A stretch of 64,000 bases of DNA from Phaeobacter cretensis (GCF_047372505.1 NZ_JBKBEU010000001.1:1-64000); one strand, 5' to 3'. Counted from the stretch's first letter, positions 40,405 through 50,314 are shown. Made by a program: numbers and translations. Notes: generated from the letters alone by a model not told the origin.

Positions 40405-42872
40405 TCCCTGTCGCGCTTTCTGCATTGCTCTCTCATTGGCGACAACATCCCCTGCAACTGGCAATGCTGGTCACCGGACTCGCCCTCGCAACCGCGCTGT
40501 GGTCCGCCGTTCAGGCGATCAACGGAGAGGCGCGCGCCAGCTACGCCGAGGCAGCCGCGCAGATCTCACCCTCCGGGAAGAGCTACCTAGCCGCAAAAGA
40601 GGGGGAAATAGAATTAAGCCAATATGTTACACTGCGACGTGCAGGTTGGCTTGTATCCCCTGTGTTGACGGGTGTTCTGGACCGGGAGGATGTGGAAACT
40701 GATGTACCACCTCTTGAGTTGATTGGCATTGATATCCTGTCCAATCCGATGATGGCGCAGCTGAGTACGGGTGCAGATAGCCAGAAATCCACTGCCTCGA
40801 ACAGGGATGATCATCCGTTGTCACCAGCGGACCTGTTGTTACCGCCCGGACGGGTGTTTGTTCACCCCGAAACTGATCTGGCTGCTGACAAAGAAATGCT
40901 GCCACCCACCACGCGGACAACCGTTGTACCGCGTGGTGTGGCCATTGGCGATATTTCGACTATTGCACGGCTGCTAAAAAAACCTGATTTTATAAGTCGC
41001 TTACTGGTGCTTCCTAACCAGAGAAACGACCTCCAACCGTTGAAAGAGCTCGCGCCGAACTTGCGTCTACTGACACCATCAACCGGTGCTGATACCGCCC
41101 AGCTCACTCGCAGCTTTCACCTCAATCTAACCGCCTTTGGCCTGCTGTCCTTTGCAGTAGGTCTTTTCATCGTTCAGGGGACGATCGCCCTGGGGATAGA
41201 GCAAAGGCGCGGAATGTTTCGGACGCTCCGCAGCTTAGGTTTACCTCTCAAGACATTGGCATGGCTAATTTTTGGGGAGCTACTCGCCATAACATGCCTG
41301 GCAGCAATACTAGGGCTTGTCCTTGGCTACCTTGTAGCCGCTGCATTGCTTCCAGGCGTTGGCGCTACCTTGTCAGGCCTCTATGGTGCCTCGCTGGAAG
41401 GCAGCCTTCAACTGCGCCCGGATTGGGTGTTGTCTGGTTTCGCGATGGCACTGGCTGGCATGATGCTCGCTGGCGCGCAAAGCTGGTTTAGCTTGTCTCG
41501 CTTACCCATTCTGGCCGCACCAGCCACCGCCGCACGCGGGCAGCGGGCTCTGCGCGGACATAAGATCTCAGCAATCTCCGGGGCCGCGTTACTTCTGGGA
41601 GCAGCCGGAGTTCCCATGCTATTCGACGGGCTTCTGGCGGGGTTTGTATTCCTGGGTGGATTGATGCTGGGCGCAGCTCTGTTGCTACCTTTGACATTAT
41701 CGCGCTTGGCGACACTTGGTACGCAGATGGCCCGCAAACCGGTTACGCTCTGGCTTTGGGGGGATATGCGCGCGCAGTTGCCCGGACTTTCGCTCGCGCT
41801 GATGGCGCTATTGTTGGCACTGGCAACGAATATTGGTGTAGGCACAATGGTTTCCAGCTTCAGGCTTACCTTTCTCGGTTGGTTGGATCAGCGGCTCGCA
41901 TCGGAGCTATATATGACATTGCCAAGGGATGAGATGGCTGATGACGTCACACTCTGGCTGGATCAGCGTGATATCCGTGCCTTGCCCATAAGACGTAGCG
42001 AAGAACGCTATTCCGGACCCAATGTGGCTGGTGCTCCGATGGAAGTCTACGGCGTGATTGACGATGCCACCTATCGAGAGAACTGGCCGCTATTACAAGC
42101 TGAACCAACAGTCTGGCAACAGGTCGCCAAAGGAACCGGTGCTTTGATCAACGAACAATTGGCCCGACGCGCCAATCTTGGTCCGGGCGATACGCTGGTG
42201 GTTGCGCCAGATTGGCAGATGCGGATCGCCGGCGTCTATTCCGATTATGGCAATCCAAATCCCCAAAGCATTGTTGGTCTCGACACACTGCTGTTTCATC
42301 GGCCTTTGACTGAAAACCGCCGGTTTGGCCTGCGGATGCCACCCGAGGATGTGCCAAAGATACAGAACGCGCTACAGGAGCGATTTAACTTGCCCGATAG
42401 CGCCTTCATAAATCAGAGCAATCTGAAGGCACGCTCATTGGCCATTTTCGACAGGACATTTGTTGTGACCGGGGCGCTCAATCTCCTGACTTTTGGCGTG
42501 GCTGGGTTTGCGATGCTCACCAGTCTGCTGACACTCTGGAGCCAGCGCCTGCCACAACTGGCCCCAATCTGGGCGATGGGGCTAACAAGGCGGCAACTGG
42601 CCCGTTACGAGATTTTGCGCAGTGTGATCTTGGCGGCATTGACGGCACTGCTGGCACTGCCTTTGGGGCTGTTGCTTGGCTGGGCCCTCTTGGCTGTTGT
42701 CAACGTCGAGGCCTTTGGCTGGCGCCTTCCGATGTCTCTGTTTCCGCTCGATTGGATACGGCTGTTCTTGATGGCATTGGCGGCGGCAGCCCTGGCAGCA
42801 GCCCTGCCCGCCCGTAGGCTGGCGACCCTGAAACCGGCCGATCTGTTGAGGGTTTTTGCAAATGAACGTTAA
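40401..42872 (+). CDS. FtsX-like ABC transporter permease (AttFG-like)
   Basis: 823 residues. It has an N-terminal helix (LAMLVTGLALATALWSAVQA), a large extracytoplasmic domain, then two blocks of FtsX-type membrane segments: LTAFGLLSFAVGLFIVQGTI with EQRRGMFRTLRSLGLPLKTL, and the C-terminal FGVAGFAMLTSLLTLWSQRL with MGLTRRQLARYEILRSVILA. Two FtsX repeats in one chain would form the whole permease. It overlaps the next gene by 11 bases. Together with the ATPase and lipocalin-like protein it resembles AttEFGH of Agrobacterium. Confidence 0.85.
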   Translation: MIPVALSALLSHWRQHPLQLAMLVTGLALATALWSAVQAINGEARASYAEAAAQISPSGKSYLAAKEGEIELSQYVTLRRAGWLVSPVLTGVLDREDVETDVPPLELIGIDILSNPMMAQLSTGADSQKSTASNRDDHPLSPADLLLPPGRVFVHPETDLAADKEMLPPTTRTTVVPRGVAIGDISTIARLLKKPDFISRLLVLPNQRNDLQPLKELAPNLRLLTPSTGADTAQLTRSFHLNLTAFGLLSFAVGLFIVQGTIALGIEQRRGMFRTLRSLGLPLKTLAWLIFGELLAITCLAAILGLVLGYLVAAALLPGVGATLSGLYGASLEGSLQLRPDWVLSGFAMALAGMMLAGAQSWFSLSRLPILAAPATAARGQRALRGHKISAISGAALLLGAAGVPMLFDGLLAGFVFLGGLMLGAALLLPLTLSRLATLGTQMARKPVTLWLWGDMRAQLPGLSLALMALLLALATNIGVGTMVSSFRLTFLGWLDQRLASELYMTLPRDEMADDVTLWLDQRDIRALPIRRSEERYSGPNVAGAPMEVYGVIDDATYRENWPLLQAEPTVWQQVAKGTGALINEQLARRANLGPGDTLVVAPDWQMRIAGVYSDYGNPNPQSIVGLDTLLFHRPLTENRRFGLRMPPEDVPKIQNALQERFNLPDSAFINQSNLKARSLAIFDRTFVVTGALNLLTFGVAGFAMLTSLLTLWSQRLPQLAPIWAMGLTRRQLARYEILRSVILAALTALLALPLGLLLGWALLAVVNVEAFGWRLPMSLFPLDWIRLFLMALAAAALAAALPARRLATLKPADLLRVFANER

Positions 42873-43989
42873 TTACGCCTGCAGAAAAAAACGGACGCCA
42901 ATGCTTTGCGGTATTGCAGCGGCTCTTCTATGGCAGGTGTTGCACTATGCAAGCCCAGCTGCCTCACAGGGGTATGCCGGATTGGGGAGTGCGGCGGACG
43001 GCTTCTCTGTACCCCAAAAAGGTACGGAACTGCTGTTCCCGCAGGATCATGCGGCCCACCCCAACTATCGGATCGAATGGTGGTATCTTACAGCCAACCT
43101 GATAGGCGAAGATGGACTCAGTTACGGCGTTCAGTGGACTTTGTTCCGGTCCGCCTTGCGGCCAGACGACGGAACGACAGGGGACATCACCCTGCCCTGG
43201 GCTGATCCACAGATTTGGATGGGCCACGCGGGGCTCACGACACCCGACGCCCACTACCATGCTGAGCGGCTCGCCCGTGGCGGCATTGGGCAAGCCGGTG
43301 TAGCTGCCACCCCGTTTGAGGCCTATGTCGATGACTGGCATATGCGCAGCAGCGATGAAAGTTTACAGGCGTTAACTGTACGCGCAACTGGTCAAGATTT
43401 TCGCTACAAGCTGATGCTGGAGGCGGACGGGCCATTGGTGCTGCAGGGCGATGCAGGCTATTCGGTAAAATCAGCCAACGGCCAGTCCAGCTATTATTAT
43501 TCGCAACCGCATTACAATGTCAGCGGTGTCTTGCAGTTACCGGATGGGCCAGTGGCAGTGACGGGGCAAGGCTGGCTTGATCGTGAATGGTCCAGCCAAC
43601 CGCTGGCCGAGGACCAGCACGGCTGGGACTGGTTTTCGCTTCGTTTTGAAAGCGGTGAAAAACTGATGGGGTTCCAGTTGCGCGGCAGCAACCTCTTCAC
43701 CTCAGGCACCTGGATTGCAGCAGACGGCACACCAACCGCGCTGGAGCCCGGCAGCCTGCAGGCAACACCTCTGTCGGTGACGCAAGTGGCCGACCGCCAG
43801 GTTCCGACAGATTGGCAACTACGCCTGCCTGCACGTAATCTGGATGTGCAGATTACCGCCCTGAACCCGCAGGCATGGATGGGAACATCTTTCCCCTATT
43901 GGGAGGGCCCCGTGCGCGTTAAGGGCAGTCATCGTGGTCAAGGCTATCTTGAGATGACAGGTTATGGATCGCCCGCAGATCAAGACTAG
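42862..43989 (+). CDS. AttH/CrtC-like lipocalin-domain exported protein
   Basis: 375 residues from ATG 42862, with a signal peptide (MLCGIAAALLWQVLHYASPA, SQG). The mature part holds the AttH (COG5621) features: HPNYRIEWWYLTANLIGEDG, SYGVQWTLFRSALRP, YYYSQPHYNVSGVLQLPDGP, and GQGWLDREWSSQPLAEDQHG with WDWFSLRF. These proteins are related to carotenoid 1,2-hydratase CrtC and form a double lipocalin fold. In the AttEFGH-type unit it may accept a hydrophobic molecule released by the ABC/FtsX machine. Confidence 0.82.
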   Translation: MNVNYACRKKRTPMLCGIAAALLWQVLHYASPAASQGYAGLGSAADGFSVPQKGTELLFPQDHAAHPNYRIEWWYLTANLIGEDGLSYGVQWTLFRSALRPDDGTTGDITLPWADPQIWMGHAGLTTPDAHYHAERLARGGIGQAGVAATPFEAYVDDWHMRSSDESLQALTVRATGQDFRYKLMLEADGPLVLQGDAGYSVKSANGQSSYYYSQPHYNVSGVLQLPDGPVAVTGQGWLDREWSSQPLAEDQHGWDWFSLRFESGEKLMGFQLRGSNLFTSGTWIAADGTPTALEPGSLQATPLSVTQVADRQVPTDWQLRLPARNLDVQITALNPQAWMGTSFPYWEGPVRVKGSHRGQGYLEMTGYGSPADQD

Positions 43990-44018
43990 GCGAAACTTTC
44001 CCACGGCCTTGACCAAGG

Positions 44019-44048
44019 AAAAGGGGCGCCCAGTCGGACGCCCCTTTT
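44019..44048. terminator. Bidirectional terminator between convergent genes
   Basis: AAAAGGGGCG and CGCCCCTTTT form a perfect 10-bp stem around CCCAGTCGGA-type loop bases. T-runs on either strand serve the lipocalin gene (plus) and the stress-protein operon (minus). Confidence 0.85.
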
Positions 44049-44079
44049 ATTCATGCGAATGTAAACCATATTTGGATGA

Positions 44080-44511
44080 TCAGCGCACAACATAGACTGA
44101 GCAGATCGAGTGGCGAATGACCCGCGCCGCATTGGGACCAAGTAGATAATCCGACAACTCCGGCTTGTGCGCGCCAATCACAATCAGATCGGTTCCTGCC
44201 TTGGCAGCAACGTTGAGAATCTCCTGATAGGCTTTGCCGGTGGCAACGACATGGCGAACCTTGGCATTGCGATCCTCTCCTAGGATCTTTTCGCATAGCT
44301 CACTAAGATGGCCTGCAGTCTCCTTTACCGCACGCTCGTGGTGATGCGCTTCAAAGAACCCCGAAACCCAGCTTTCGCCGAAATCAGGAAGCACATTGAC
44401 CACGTCCAGCTGTGCCTGATCCAGATCTGCCAGACGGGCCGCTTCGCGCAACACTTTGGCATCAACGGTTTTGTCGCTCAGCTCCAGCGCACAAAGTACA
44501 GATTTGCTCAT
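44080..44511 (-). CDS. Universal stress protein coupled to a TRAP permease
   Basis: 143 residues with UspA features: VLCALELSDKTVDAKVLREA, AYQEILNVAAKAGTDLIVIG and the ATP-binding GAHKPELSDYLLGPNAARVI. It overlaps the fused TRAP permease gene upstream (ATGA), which argues for a shared role. In Halomonas elongata a Usp (TeaD) encoded next to a TRAP transporter binds ATP and lowers uptake; this is the closest known precedent. A related Usp lies in the sulfonate operon at 12864. Confidence 0.85.
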   Translation of the reverse strand: MSKSVLCALELSDKTVDAKVLREAARLADLDQAQLDVVNVLPDFGESWVSGFFEAHHHERAVKETAGHLSELCEKILGEDRNAKVRHVVATGKAYQEILNVAAKAGTDLIVIGAHKPELSDYLLGPNAARVIRHSICSVYVVR

Positions 44512-47117
44512 GCAGGGACTCCTTCTTTGCTGATCCGCGCGCGCTGCAAAAAGGCGATCATCGCCAGAAGCAACAGCGCAGGGATAAAGATCAACTCCTT
44601 AGGCATCTGATCTGCCGGAGCCTGCACGCTGAGCAGGCGAACCGGTTCGTCCGCATAGAAGTCGAAGCTGTCCATTCCAGATTGCGCAGGCGTGCCAAAC
44701 ATCGGCTCGTCTAGTTTGACGACACCGTCTTCGGGTAGCAGCATCAGGCCAAAGCCATCAACCTGTGCCTGACCATCGCCGCCTTCTGCCACTGGCAAAA
44801 TCAACGTGGTGGCTTTCTGCTCACCTGTGTCAAAGTCAGGACCTTCCACAGTGATCCGCAGCTCACTACCAGCTGGTGCCGCAGCAACGGTTTCCACCAA
44901 GGCTGCCGGATCGGTGCTGGCAAATGGAGGCATCAAGCGGTTCATGAAGAAGTCTGGACGGAACAAGGCAAAGGCGACAAGAACCAGAAGTACGCTTTCA
45001 TAGATACGATTACGGGTCAGAAAATAGTTCATTGTTCCAGCGGTGAACACCAGGATCGCAATTGTCGCAGAGATGGCTACGAGAATACCCTGCATCCATG
45101 TTACATCTATCAACAACAGATCGGTATTGAAGATAAACACAAATGGCAGCGCCACTGTCCGCAAGCTATAGAAAAACGCTACGAAACCGGTGCGAATGGC
45201 GTCGCCTCCCGACACCGCTGCGGCGGCAAAACTGGCGAGCCCGACCGGTGGCGTCACATCAGCCATGATACCGAAGTAGAACACGAAGAGGTGTACCGCA
45301 ATCAGAGGCACAACCAGTCCGGATTGCGCCCCTAGTTCCACCACAACACCAGCCATCAGCGAGCTGACAACAATGTAGTTGGCGGTCGTCGGCAGCCCCA
45401 TTCCCAGCACCAGCGATAGTAAGCCGACCATAATCAGCATCAGGATCAGGTTGCCACCTGACATCAGCTCGACCAGTTCGGACATCACCTGCCCCACACC
45501 TGTCAGTGTTACGGTACCAACGATAACCCCTGCAGTCGCCGTTGCGAGCGCAATGCCAATCATATTGCGCGCACCGTCAATCAGCCCGTTCCACAGATCA
45601 TGCACCCCATCAAGGAAACTGTGCGCCAAAGTACTTTGCCCACGGAACAGTGCTTTTAGTGGTTTCTGCGTCAACAGGATCACAAACAGCAAGGCCGTCG
45701 CCCAAAAGGCCGAGAGACCCGGTGACTTCTGTTCGATCATCAGGAAATAGACCAAGACGATGATCGGCAGCAGGTAATGCAAACCGGCCTTGTAGATTTC
45801 ACCTACAACGGGCAGTTCGACCTCGGCGGCATTTGGATCATCAGGCACCAGATCGTCAGTGCCTGCGGCCAGCCACAAAAGACCCAAATATGCCCCCAGA
45901 ACCATCAGTGAGAGGACCAGACCAGAGGCCCCCGGGATCGCGGCGGTGATCGCCTTAATCGGGTATTGGATACCGTAGCAAAGCGCCGCAAACCCGACAA
46001 AGAACGCTGCCATGCCACCAATGGTACGACCCATCGATACAACGCGGTTGCCAAGGGTTGGCATATTGCGCTTTACCGCCTCTAGATGGACGATATAGAC
46101 AAGCGCGATGTAGGAAATCGCCGCCGGCAGAAAGGCATGCGTGATCACCTCGACATAAGAAATGCCAACATATTCCACCATCAAAAAGGCGGCAGCCCCC
46201 ATTACCGGCGGCATAATCTGTCCATTGACGGAGGATGCGACTTCAACCGAGCCGGCCTGTTCAGATGAGAAGCCAACCCGCTTCATTAGCGGAATGGTGA
46301 AGGTGCCGGTGGTGACAACATTGGCAATCGAAGAACCGGAAATCAGACCAGTTGCGGCAGAGCCGACCACGGCGGCCTTGGCCGGACCGCCACGCAGGTG
46401 ACCCAGCGCGCCAAAGGCCATCTTGATGAAGTAATTGCCGGCCCCTGCCTTATCCAACAGCGCGCCAAACAGAACGAAGAGAAAGACAAATTTCGTTGAA
46501 ACGCCAAGGGCAATACCAAAGACGCCTTCGGAGGTGATCCACATATGGCTCATTGCCTTTTTCAGGCTTGCGCCTTTCCAGCGGATGACTTCAGGCACCC
46601 ACTCGGAAGAGCCGAAGAACACATAGGCAAGAAAAATACAGGCGATGATCGCCATCGCCGGGCCAAGCGCACGACGTGCCGCTTCAAACAACAACAGCAA
46701 TCCGACAAGAGCCACCCATTTGTCGGTATCGTCCGCAAGCCCGCCTGAATTAACAACTTTTTGATAAAAGATATAACCGTAGAGCGCGATAAACGCCCCA
46801 ACTACAGACATAATCCAATCCTGGATCGGAATGTAGCTACGTGGGCTGGATTTCAGCGCCGGATAAGCCGCAAACGCCAGAAACATAGCAAAAGCAAGGT
46901 GGATTTGGCGTGAGTTGTTAACCACGCTTCCGGGTAGCAGAAGGTTGGACATAGGCGAAGCCAGCACAACCTGAAAGACGGACCATATTACCGCGACAAT
47001 CGCCAGAAACACGCCAATCGACCCAACTGGGTTGCGGGCGCCGGCATCTGAGGATGCGACGAGTTCCTGTAGCTCTTCTTCGGTTAGCGGTCGATTTCCT
47101 TGAACATCGGATGTCAT
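44508..47117 (-). CDS. TRAP transporter fused 4TM/12TM permease (TAXI-type)
   Basis: 869 residues from ATG 47117 behind AGGGGG. It has an N-terminal cytoplasmic part (TEEELQELVASSDAG), many hydrophobic segments, and the marks of the TIGR02123 fused family: KMAFGALGHLRGGPAKAAVV, TGLISGSSIANVVTTGTFTI, VEVASSVNGQIMPPVMGAAA, LSLVLGMGLPTTANYIVVSS and VGLASFAAAAVSGGDAIRTG. A ~150-residue C-terminal domain with a DTGEQKATTLILPVAEGGDG stretch follows the last core helices. It partners the TAXI receptor gene upstream and the Usp gene downstream. Confidence 0.9.
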   Translation of the reverse strand: MTSDVQGNRPLTEEELQELVASSDAGARNPVGSIGVFLAIVAVIWSVFQVVLASPMSNLLLPGSVVNNSRQIHLAFAMFLAFAAYPALKSSPRSYIPIQDWIMSVVGAFIALYGYIFYQKVVNSGGLADDTDKWVALVGLLLLFEAARRALGPAMAIIACIFLAYVFFGSSEWVPEVIRWKGASLKKAMSHMWITSEGVFGIALGVSTKFVFLFVLFGALLDKAGAGNYFIKMAFGALGHLRGGPAKAAVVGSAATGLISGSSIANVVTTGTFTIPLMKRVGFSSEQAGSVEVASSVNGQIMPPVMGAAAFLMVEYVGISYVEVITHAFLPAAISYIALVYIVHLEAVKRNMPTLGNRVVSMGRTIGGMAAFFVGFAALCYGIQYPIKAITAAIPGASGLVLSLMVLGAYLGLLWLAAGTDDLVPDDPNAAEVELPVVGEIYKAGLHYLLPIIVLVYFLMIEQKSPGLSAFWATALLFVILLTQKPLKALFRGQSTLAHSFLDGVHDLWNGLIDGARNMIGIALATATAGVIVGTVTLTGVGQVMSELVELMSGGNLILMLIMVGLLSLVLGMGLPTTANYIVVSSLMAGVVVELGAQSGLVVPLIAVHLFVFYFGIMADVTPPVGLASFAAAAVSGGDAIRTGFVAFFYSLRTVALPFVFIFNTDLLLIDVTWMQGILVAISATIAILVFTAGTMNYFLTRNRIYESVLLVLVAFALFRPDFFMNRLMPPFASTDPAALVETVAAAPAGSELRITVEGPDFDTGEQKATTLILPVAEGGDGQAQVDGFGLMLLPEDGVVKLDEPMFGTPAQSGMDSFDFYADEPVRLLSVQAPADQMPKELIFIPALLLLAMIAFLQRARISKEGVPA

Positions 47118-47250
47118 GGAGTATCCCCCTGAGGCCGTCAGCATCTGCGGCCGGTTTTTTCTTGGGTGTCGCCCTTGGTCCTGGCGCGCCGATCACTTCG
47201 TTTCGGATTAGCGCGTCATGGCAAAGGGCAAAGCCATAATGGCAGAGAGC

Positions 47251-47279
47251 AAAACGGGGCACCAATTGGCGCCCCGTTT
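47251..47279 (-). terminator. Attenuator between TAXI receptor and permease
   Basis: AAACGGGGC and GCCCCGTTT form a perfect 9-bp stem around a 10-base loop, followed on the minus strand by TTTT. It lies 17 bases after the receptor stop and 134 bases before the permease start. Partial termination would give more receptor than permease. Confidence 0.75.
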
Positions 47280-47295
47280 CAAGTGTCAGACTAAG

Positions 47296-48261
47296 TTATT
47301 CAACCCAGCCCTGTTCTTTGTAGTACTTCGCAGCGCCGGGATGCAGCGGTGCGGACAGACCAGCAGTCGCCATTTCCTCCGGCTTGAGGTTGGCGAATGC
47401 CGGGTGCAGTTTTTTGAAGTCTTCGAAGTTTTCGAAAACCGATTTAACAACAGTGTAAACCGCTTCATCAGACACCTGATCGGATGTCACGAAGGTAGCG
47501 CCTACACCGAAGGTGCCAACATCAGCATCCGAGCCACGATACATGCCACCGGGAATGGTCGCCGTCCGGTAGAATGAATTGTCAGCGATCAGCTTTTCTA
47601 CAGCGTCACCATCCACGGTCACCAATACGGAATCACAGGCAGTGGTGGCTTCCTGGATAGAACCCGACGGGTGGCCAACGGTGTAGACCATTGCGTCGAT
47701 CTGGTTGTCACAAAGGGCTGCAGACTGTTCTGCGGCTTTCAGCTCGGTTGCCAGCGCAAAGCTGTCCATGCCCCAGCCTTTAGCTTCCAGCAGCACTTCC
47801 ATAGTCCCGCGCTGACCGGAACCGGGATTGCCGATGTTGACGCGCTTGCCTTGCAGATCATCAAAGTTGGTTACGCCAGAATCTGCACGCGCCACAACGG
47901 TGAAGGGCTCAGGGTGCACGGAGAATACCGCACGCAGGCCTTCAAAAGCGCCTTGGTCTTCAAACTTGGAGGTGCCGTTGTAGGCGTGGTACTGCCAGTC
48001 AGACTGGGCAACACCAAACTCCAGCTCGCCTTCACGGATGGTATTGATGTTGTAAACAGATCCGCCGGTGGATTCTACGGAGCAGCGGATTCCGTGCTCT
48101 TTGCGGGTCTTATTGACCAGACGGCAGATTGCTCCGCCAGTTGGGTAGTACACGCCGGTCACGCCGCCTGTACCGATTGTGATGAATTCTTCTGCCATAG
48201 CAGCAGGTGCCATAAAGGCAGTTGCCACAAGGGCGCTAACAGCCAGCTTGGTGTTGGTCAT
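47296..48261 (-). CDS. TAXI-family TRAP transporter solute receptor
   Basis: 321 residues from ATG 48261 (GGGAGA in front). The signal peptide is Sec type (KLAVSALVATAFMAPAAMAE). The mature part shows TAXI features: ITIGTGGVTGVYYPTGGAIC, STGGSVYNINTIREGELEFG, VAQSDWQYHAYNG, RVNIGNPGSGQRGTMEVLLE and MVYTVGHPSGSIQEATTACD. Ligand is unknown; members bind glutamate, 2-oxoglutarate or other dicarboxylates. It is the first gene of a minus-strand unit with the fused permease and Usp. Confidence 0.88.
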   Translation of the reverse strand: MTNTKLAVSALVATAFMAPAAMAEEFITIGTGGVTGVYYPTGGAICRLVNKTRKEHGIRCSVESTGGSVYNINTIREGELEFGVAQSDWQYHAYNGTSKFEDQGAFEGLRAVFSVHPEPFTVVARADSGVTNFDDLQGKRVNIGNPGSGQRGTMEVLLEAKGWGMDSFALATELKAAEQSAALCDNQIDAMVYTVGHPSGSIQEATTACDSVLVTVDGDAVEKLIADNSFYRTATIPGGMYRGSDADVGTFGVGATFVTSDQVSDEAVYTVVKSVFENFEDFKKLHPAFANLKPEEMATAGLSAPLHPGAAKYYKEQGWVE

Positions 48262-48968
48262 GTTCGTTGTTCTCCCACGTTTTTTGTCGTCGCAACCATA
48301 TGGCCGCAAAATCTGCGGCGGGGTCGTTGAACCCTTGGGGACATGTAGACGCCAGGTGTTAATGTGTCGCGCGTTCTGGCAACAATTTCCGGCAGGTCCA
48401 GAAGCTAAAGCGTTTCAGTCGTGCCGAACCGAGTCAAGGTTAACAAGCAGACACCCAGCCAGTAGGCGCAGGGTTTCTGCTTATCTGATATCAATCTCGG
48501 AATATTCCCCCGCATCCATATCCATTGGATTCGAGGCACTGTGGCAGATTGTCACACCAAAGCGCAACCCAGCTCTGCCATTCAAATGCTTTTGATGGCA
48601 ATATTTTTCATGAAAATCCGGAAACGCCGCTCGCATAAAAGAGTGGATCCGACACCACAAGGGGCAAAAGCGTAAAAGCCTCCCCGTTAGCGCCGTTCGA
48701 ACGCCTGTTTGTAGCGGCCTGCCCCAATTGCTCGACATATGAACGAAGAGGTTAGAAGTCGTGATTTTCGTCGGAAATGATGCGATCGCGGGTTGCTCAA
48801 GCCGCTAGCTACACGCAAGATGACAACATAAAGATACCGTCACCGGGGCTCGATACACTCTGCATCAACTGGGCCGCACTATTTAGCGGCCAGCGCTCAC
48901 GCTCAGCCCCCCCCGTTTCGTCACACCCATCAGACGCCAGCAGCAAGGCCAGCAAGAGGACAGTCTCA
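48262..48968. other. 707-base intergenic region
   Basis: The region lies between the divergent TAXI receptor and molybdenum hydroxylase genes and must hold both promoters. It includes a hydroxylase frame extension from 48777, which I do not accept as coding because it lacks a ribosome site and has no FAD-domain features before 48969. A small frame at 48738 (MNEEVRSRDFRRK) is too short to judge. No RNA gene, repeat or clear operator was seen. Confidence 0.3.
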
Positions 48969-49835
48969 ATGGAATATCATCGACCCACCAGTTTTGCCGA
49001 AGCGGCAAAACTGGCGGCTTCCGCAACCGGCGTTACACGTGTGCTGGCCGGCGGCACAGATGTTCTGGTGCAGATGCGCGCCGATATCGTGACACCAGAT
49101 ACGCTGATCGACATTAAATCTATTCAGGGTGTCCGCGACATCCGGCAAGAGGATGATGGAAGCTGGACCATTGGCGCAGCCGTAGCCGGCGCCGAGATGA
49201 CCGAACATGGAGCCCTCAGCTCTGCCTGGCCCGGTGTGGTCGAGGCAATGGACCTGATCGGCTCAACGCAAGTTCAGGGCCGGGCGACCCTAGTGGGTAA
49301 TCTTTGTAATGCTTCACCCGCAGCAGATAGCGTCCCGGCTATGGTAGCGGCCAATGCAACGGTCAGCATAACCGGCCCTGACGGGACGCGAAGCGCGGCG
49401 GCGCGGGACATCCCGACAGCCCCGGGCAAGACAACACTCAAGCCAGGCGAGTTGATCACGGCTGTGCATCTTCCATCGCCGAGCTCCGATCAGGGCGATG
49501 CCTATCTGCGCTTCATCCCGCGAACCGAAATGGATATCGCCGTGGTAGGCTGCGGCGTCTGGCTGCGACTAGACGGCGACCAGATCGCCGATGCAAGGGT
49601 CGCTTTGGGGGCAGTCGCCCCGACCGTGTTGCTGGTGGATGCTTGCGCCGATGCACTTATCGGCTCCACTCTTGATGATGCTGCACTTGAACAGCTGGCC
49701 GCGGCCGCCTCCGTTGCTTGCATGCCAATAACGGACAAACGCGGCACGATTGCATTTCGCACCCAAGTTGCCGGCGTCATGGCTCGTCGCGCCGCTGAGA
49801 TCGCCTACACCCGCGCCAAAGGAGACACGGCATGA
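48969..49835 (+). CDS. Molybdenum hydroxylase, FAD-binding subunit (CoxM/XdhB-like)
   Basis: 288 residues from ATG 48969 with AAGAGGA in front. The FAD domain is clear: FAEAAKLAASATGVTRVLAG, GTDVLVQMRADIVTPDTLID and LIGSTQVQGRATLVGNLCNA with SPAADSVPAMVAANATVSI. The C-terminal CO-dehydrogenase-type flavoprotein part ends RVALGAVAPTVLLV and AFRTQVAGVMARRAAEIAYT. It passes electrons from the iron-sulfur subunit to FAD. The three-subunit order M-S-L matches the xanthine dehydrogenase/CO dehydrogenase family. Confidence 0.85.
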   Translation: MEYHRPTSFAEAAKLAASATGVTRVLAGGTDVLVQMRADIVTPDTLIDIKSIQGVRDIRQEDDGSWTIGAAVAGAEMTEHGALSSAWPGVVEAMDLIGSTQVQGRATLVGNLCNASPAADSVPAMVAANATVSITGPDGTRSAAARDIPTAPGKTTLKPGELITAVHLPSPSSDQGDAYLRFIPRTEMDIAVVGCGVWLRLDGDQIADARVALGAVAPTVLLVDACADALIGSTLDDAALEQLAAAASVACMPITDKRGTIAFRTQVAGVMARRAAEIAYTRAKGDTA

Positions 49836-50314
49836 GTTCCAAGATCCACGTCTCGGCCACGATCAACGGTGACGCCACAGATTACCTTTGTGATCCGCGC
49901 GAAACACTGTTGGATGTGTTGCGTGACCGCCTCAACCTGACCGGCGCAAAAGAAGGCTGCGGTACTGGCGATTGTGGTGCCTGCTCGGTAACGCTCAATG
50001 GGCGGCTTGTCTGTTCCTGTCTCGTCCTCGGGGTCGAGGCCGAGGGACAAGAAATCGCGACGGTAGAAGGCATCGCACCTGGCGAAACGCTGCATCCGTT
50101 ACAGCGAAAGTTCATTGAACATGCAGCACTGCAATGTGGTGTCTGTACGCCCGGTATTCTGGTTGCCGCCAAGTCGTTGTTGGAAAAGAACCCCAATCCC
50201 ACTGAAACCGAAGTGCGCTACTGGCTGGCTGGCAACCTATGCCGTTGTACCGGCTACGACAAAATCATTCGCGCCGTGATGGACGCGGCAGCAGAGATGC
50301 GGGAGGCGTCATAA
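49832..50314 (+). CDS. Molybdenum hydroxylase, 2Fe-2S subunit (CoxS/XdhA-like)
   Basis: 160 residues. The plant-type ferredoxin cluster is KEGCGTGDCGACSVTLNGRL with VCSCLVLGVE, and the second cluster domain LQCGVCTPGILVAAKSLL and LAGNLCRCTGYDKIIRAVMD. The gene overlaps its neighbours (ATGA and TAATG). It transfers electrons between the molybdenum centre and FAD. Confidence 0.92.
   Translation: MSSKIHVSATINGDATDYLCDPRETLLDVLRDRLNLTGAKEGCGTGDCGACSVTLNGRLVCSCLVLGVEAEGQEIATVEGIAPGETLHPLQRKFIEHAALQCGVCTPGILVAAKSLLEKNPNPTETEVRYWLAGNLCRCTGYDKIIRAVMDAAAEMREAS

Noticed and set aside
48777..48968. N-terminal extension of the FAD subunit by 64 residues
   Set aside because: No ribosome site; family members begin at the MEYHRPTSF-type start.
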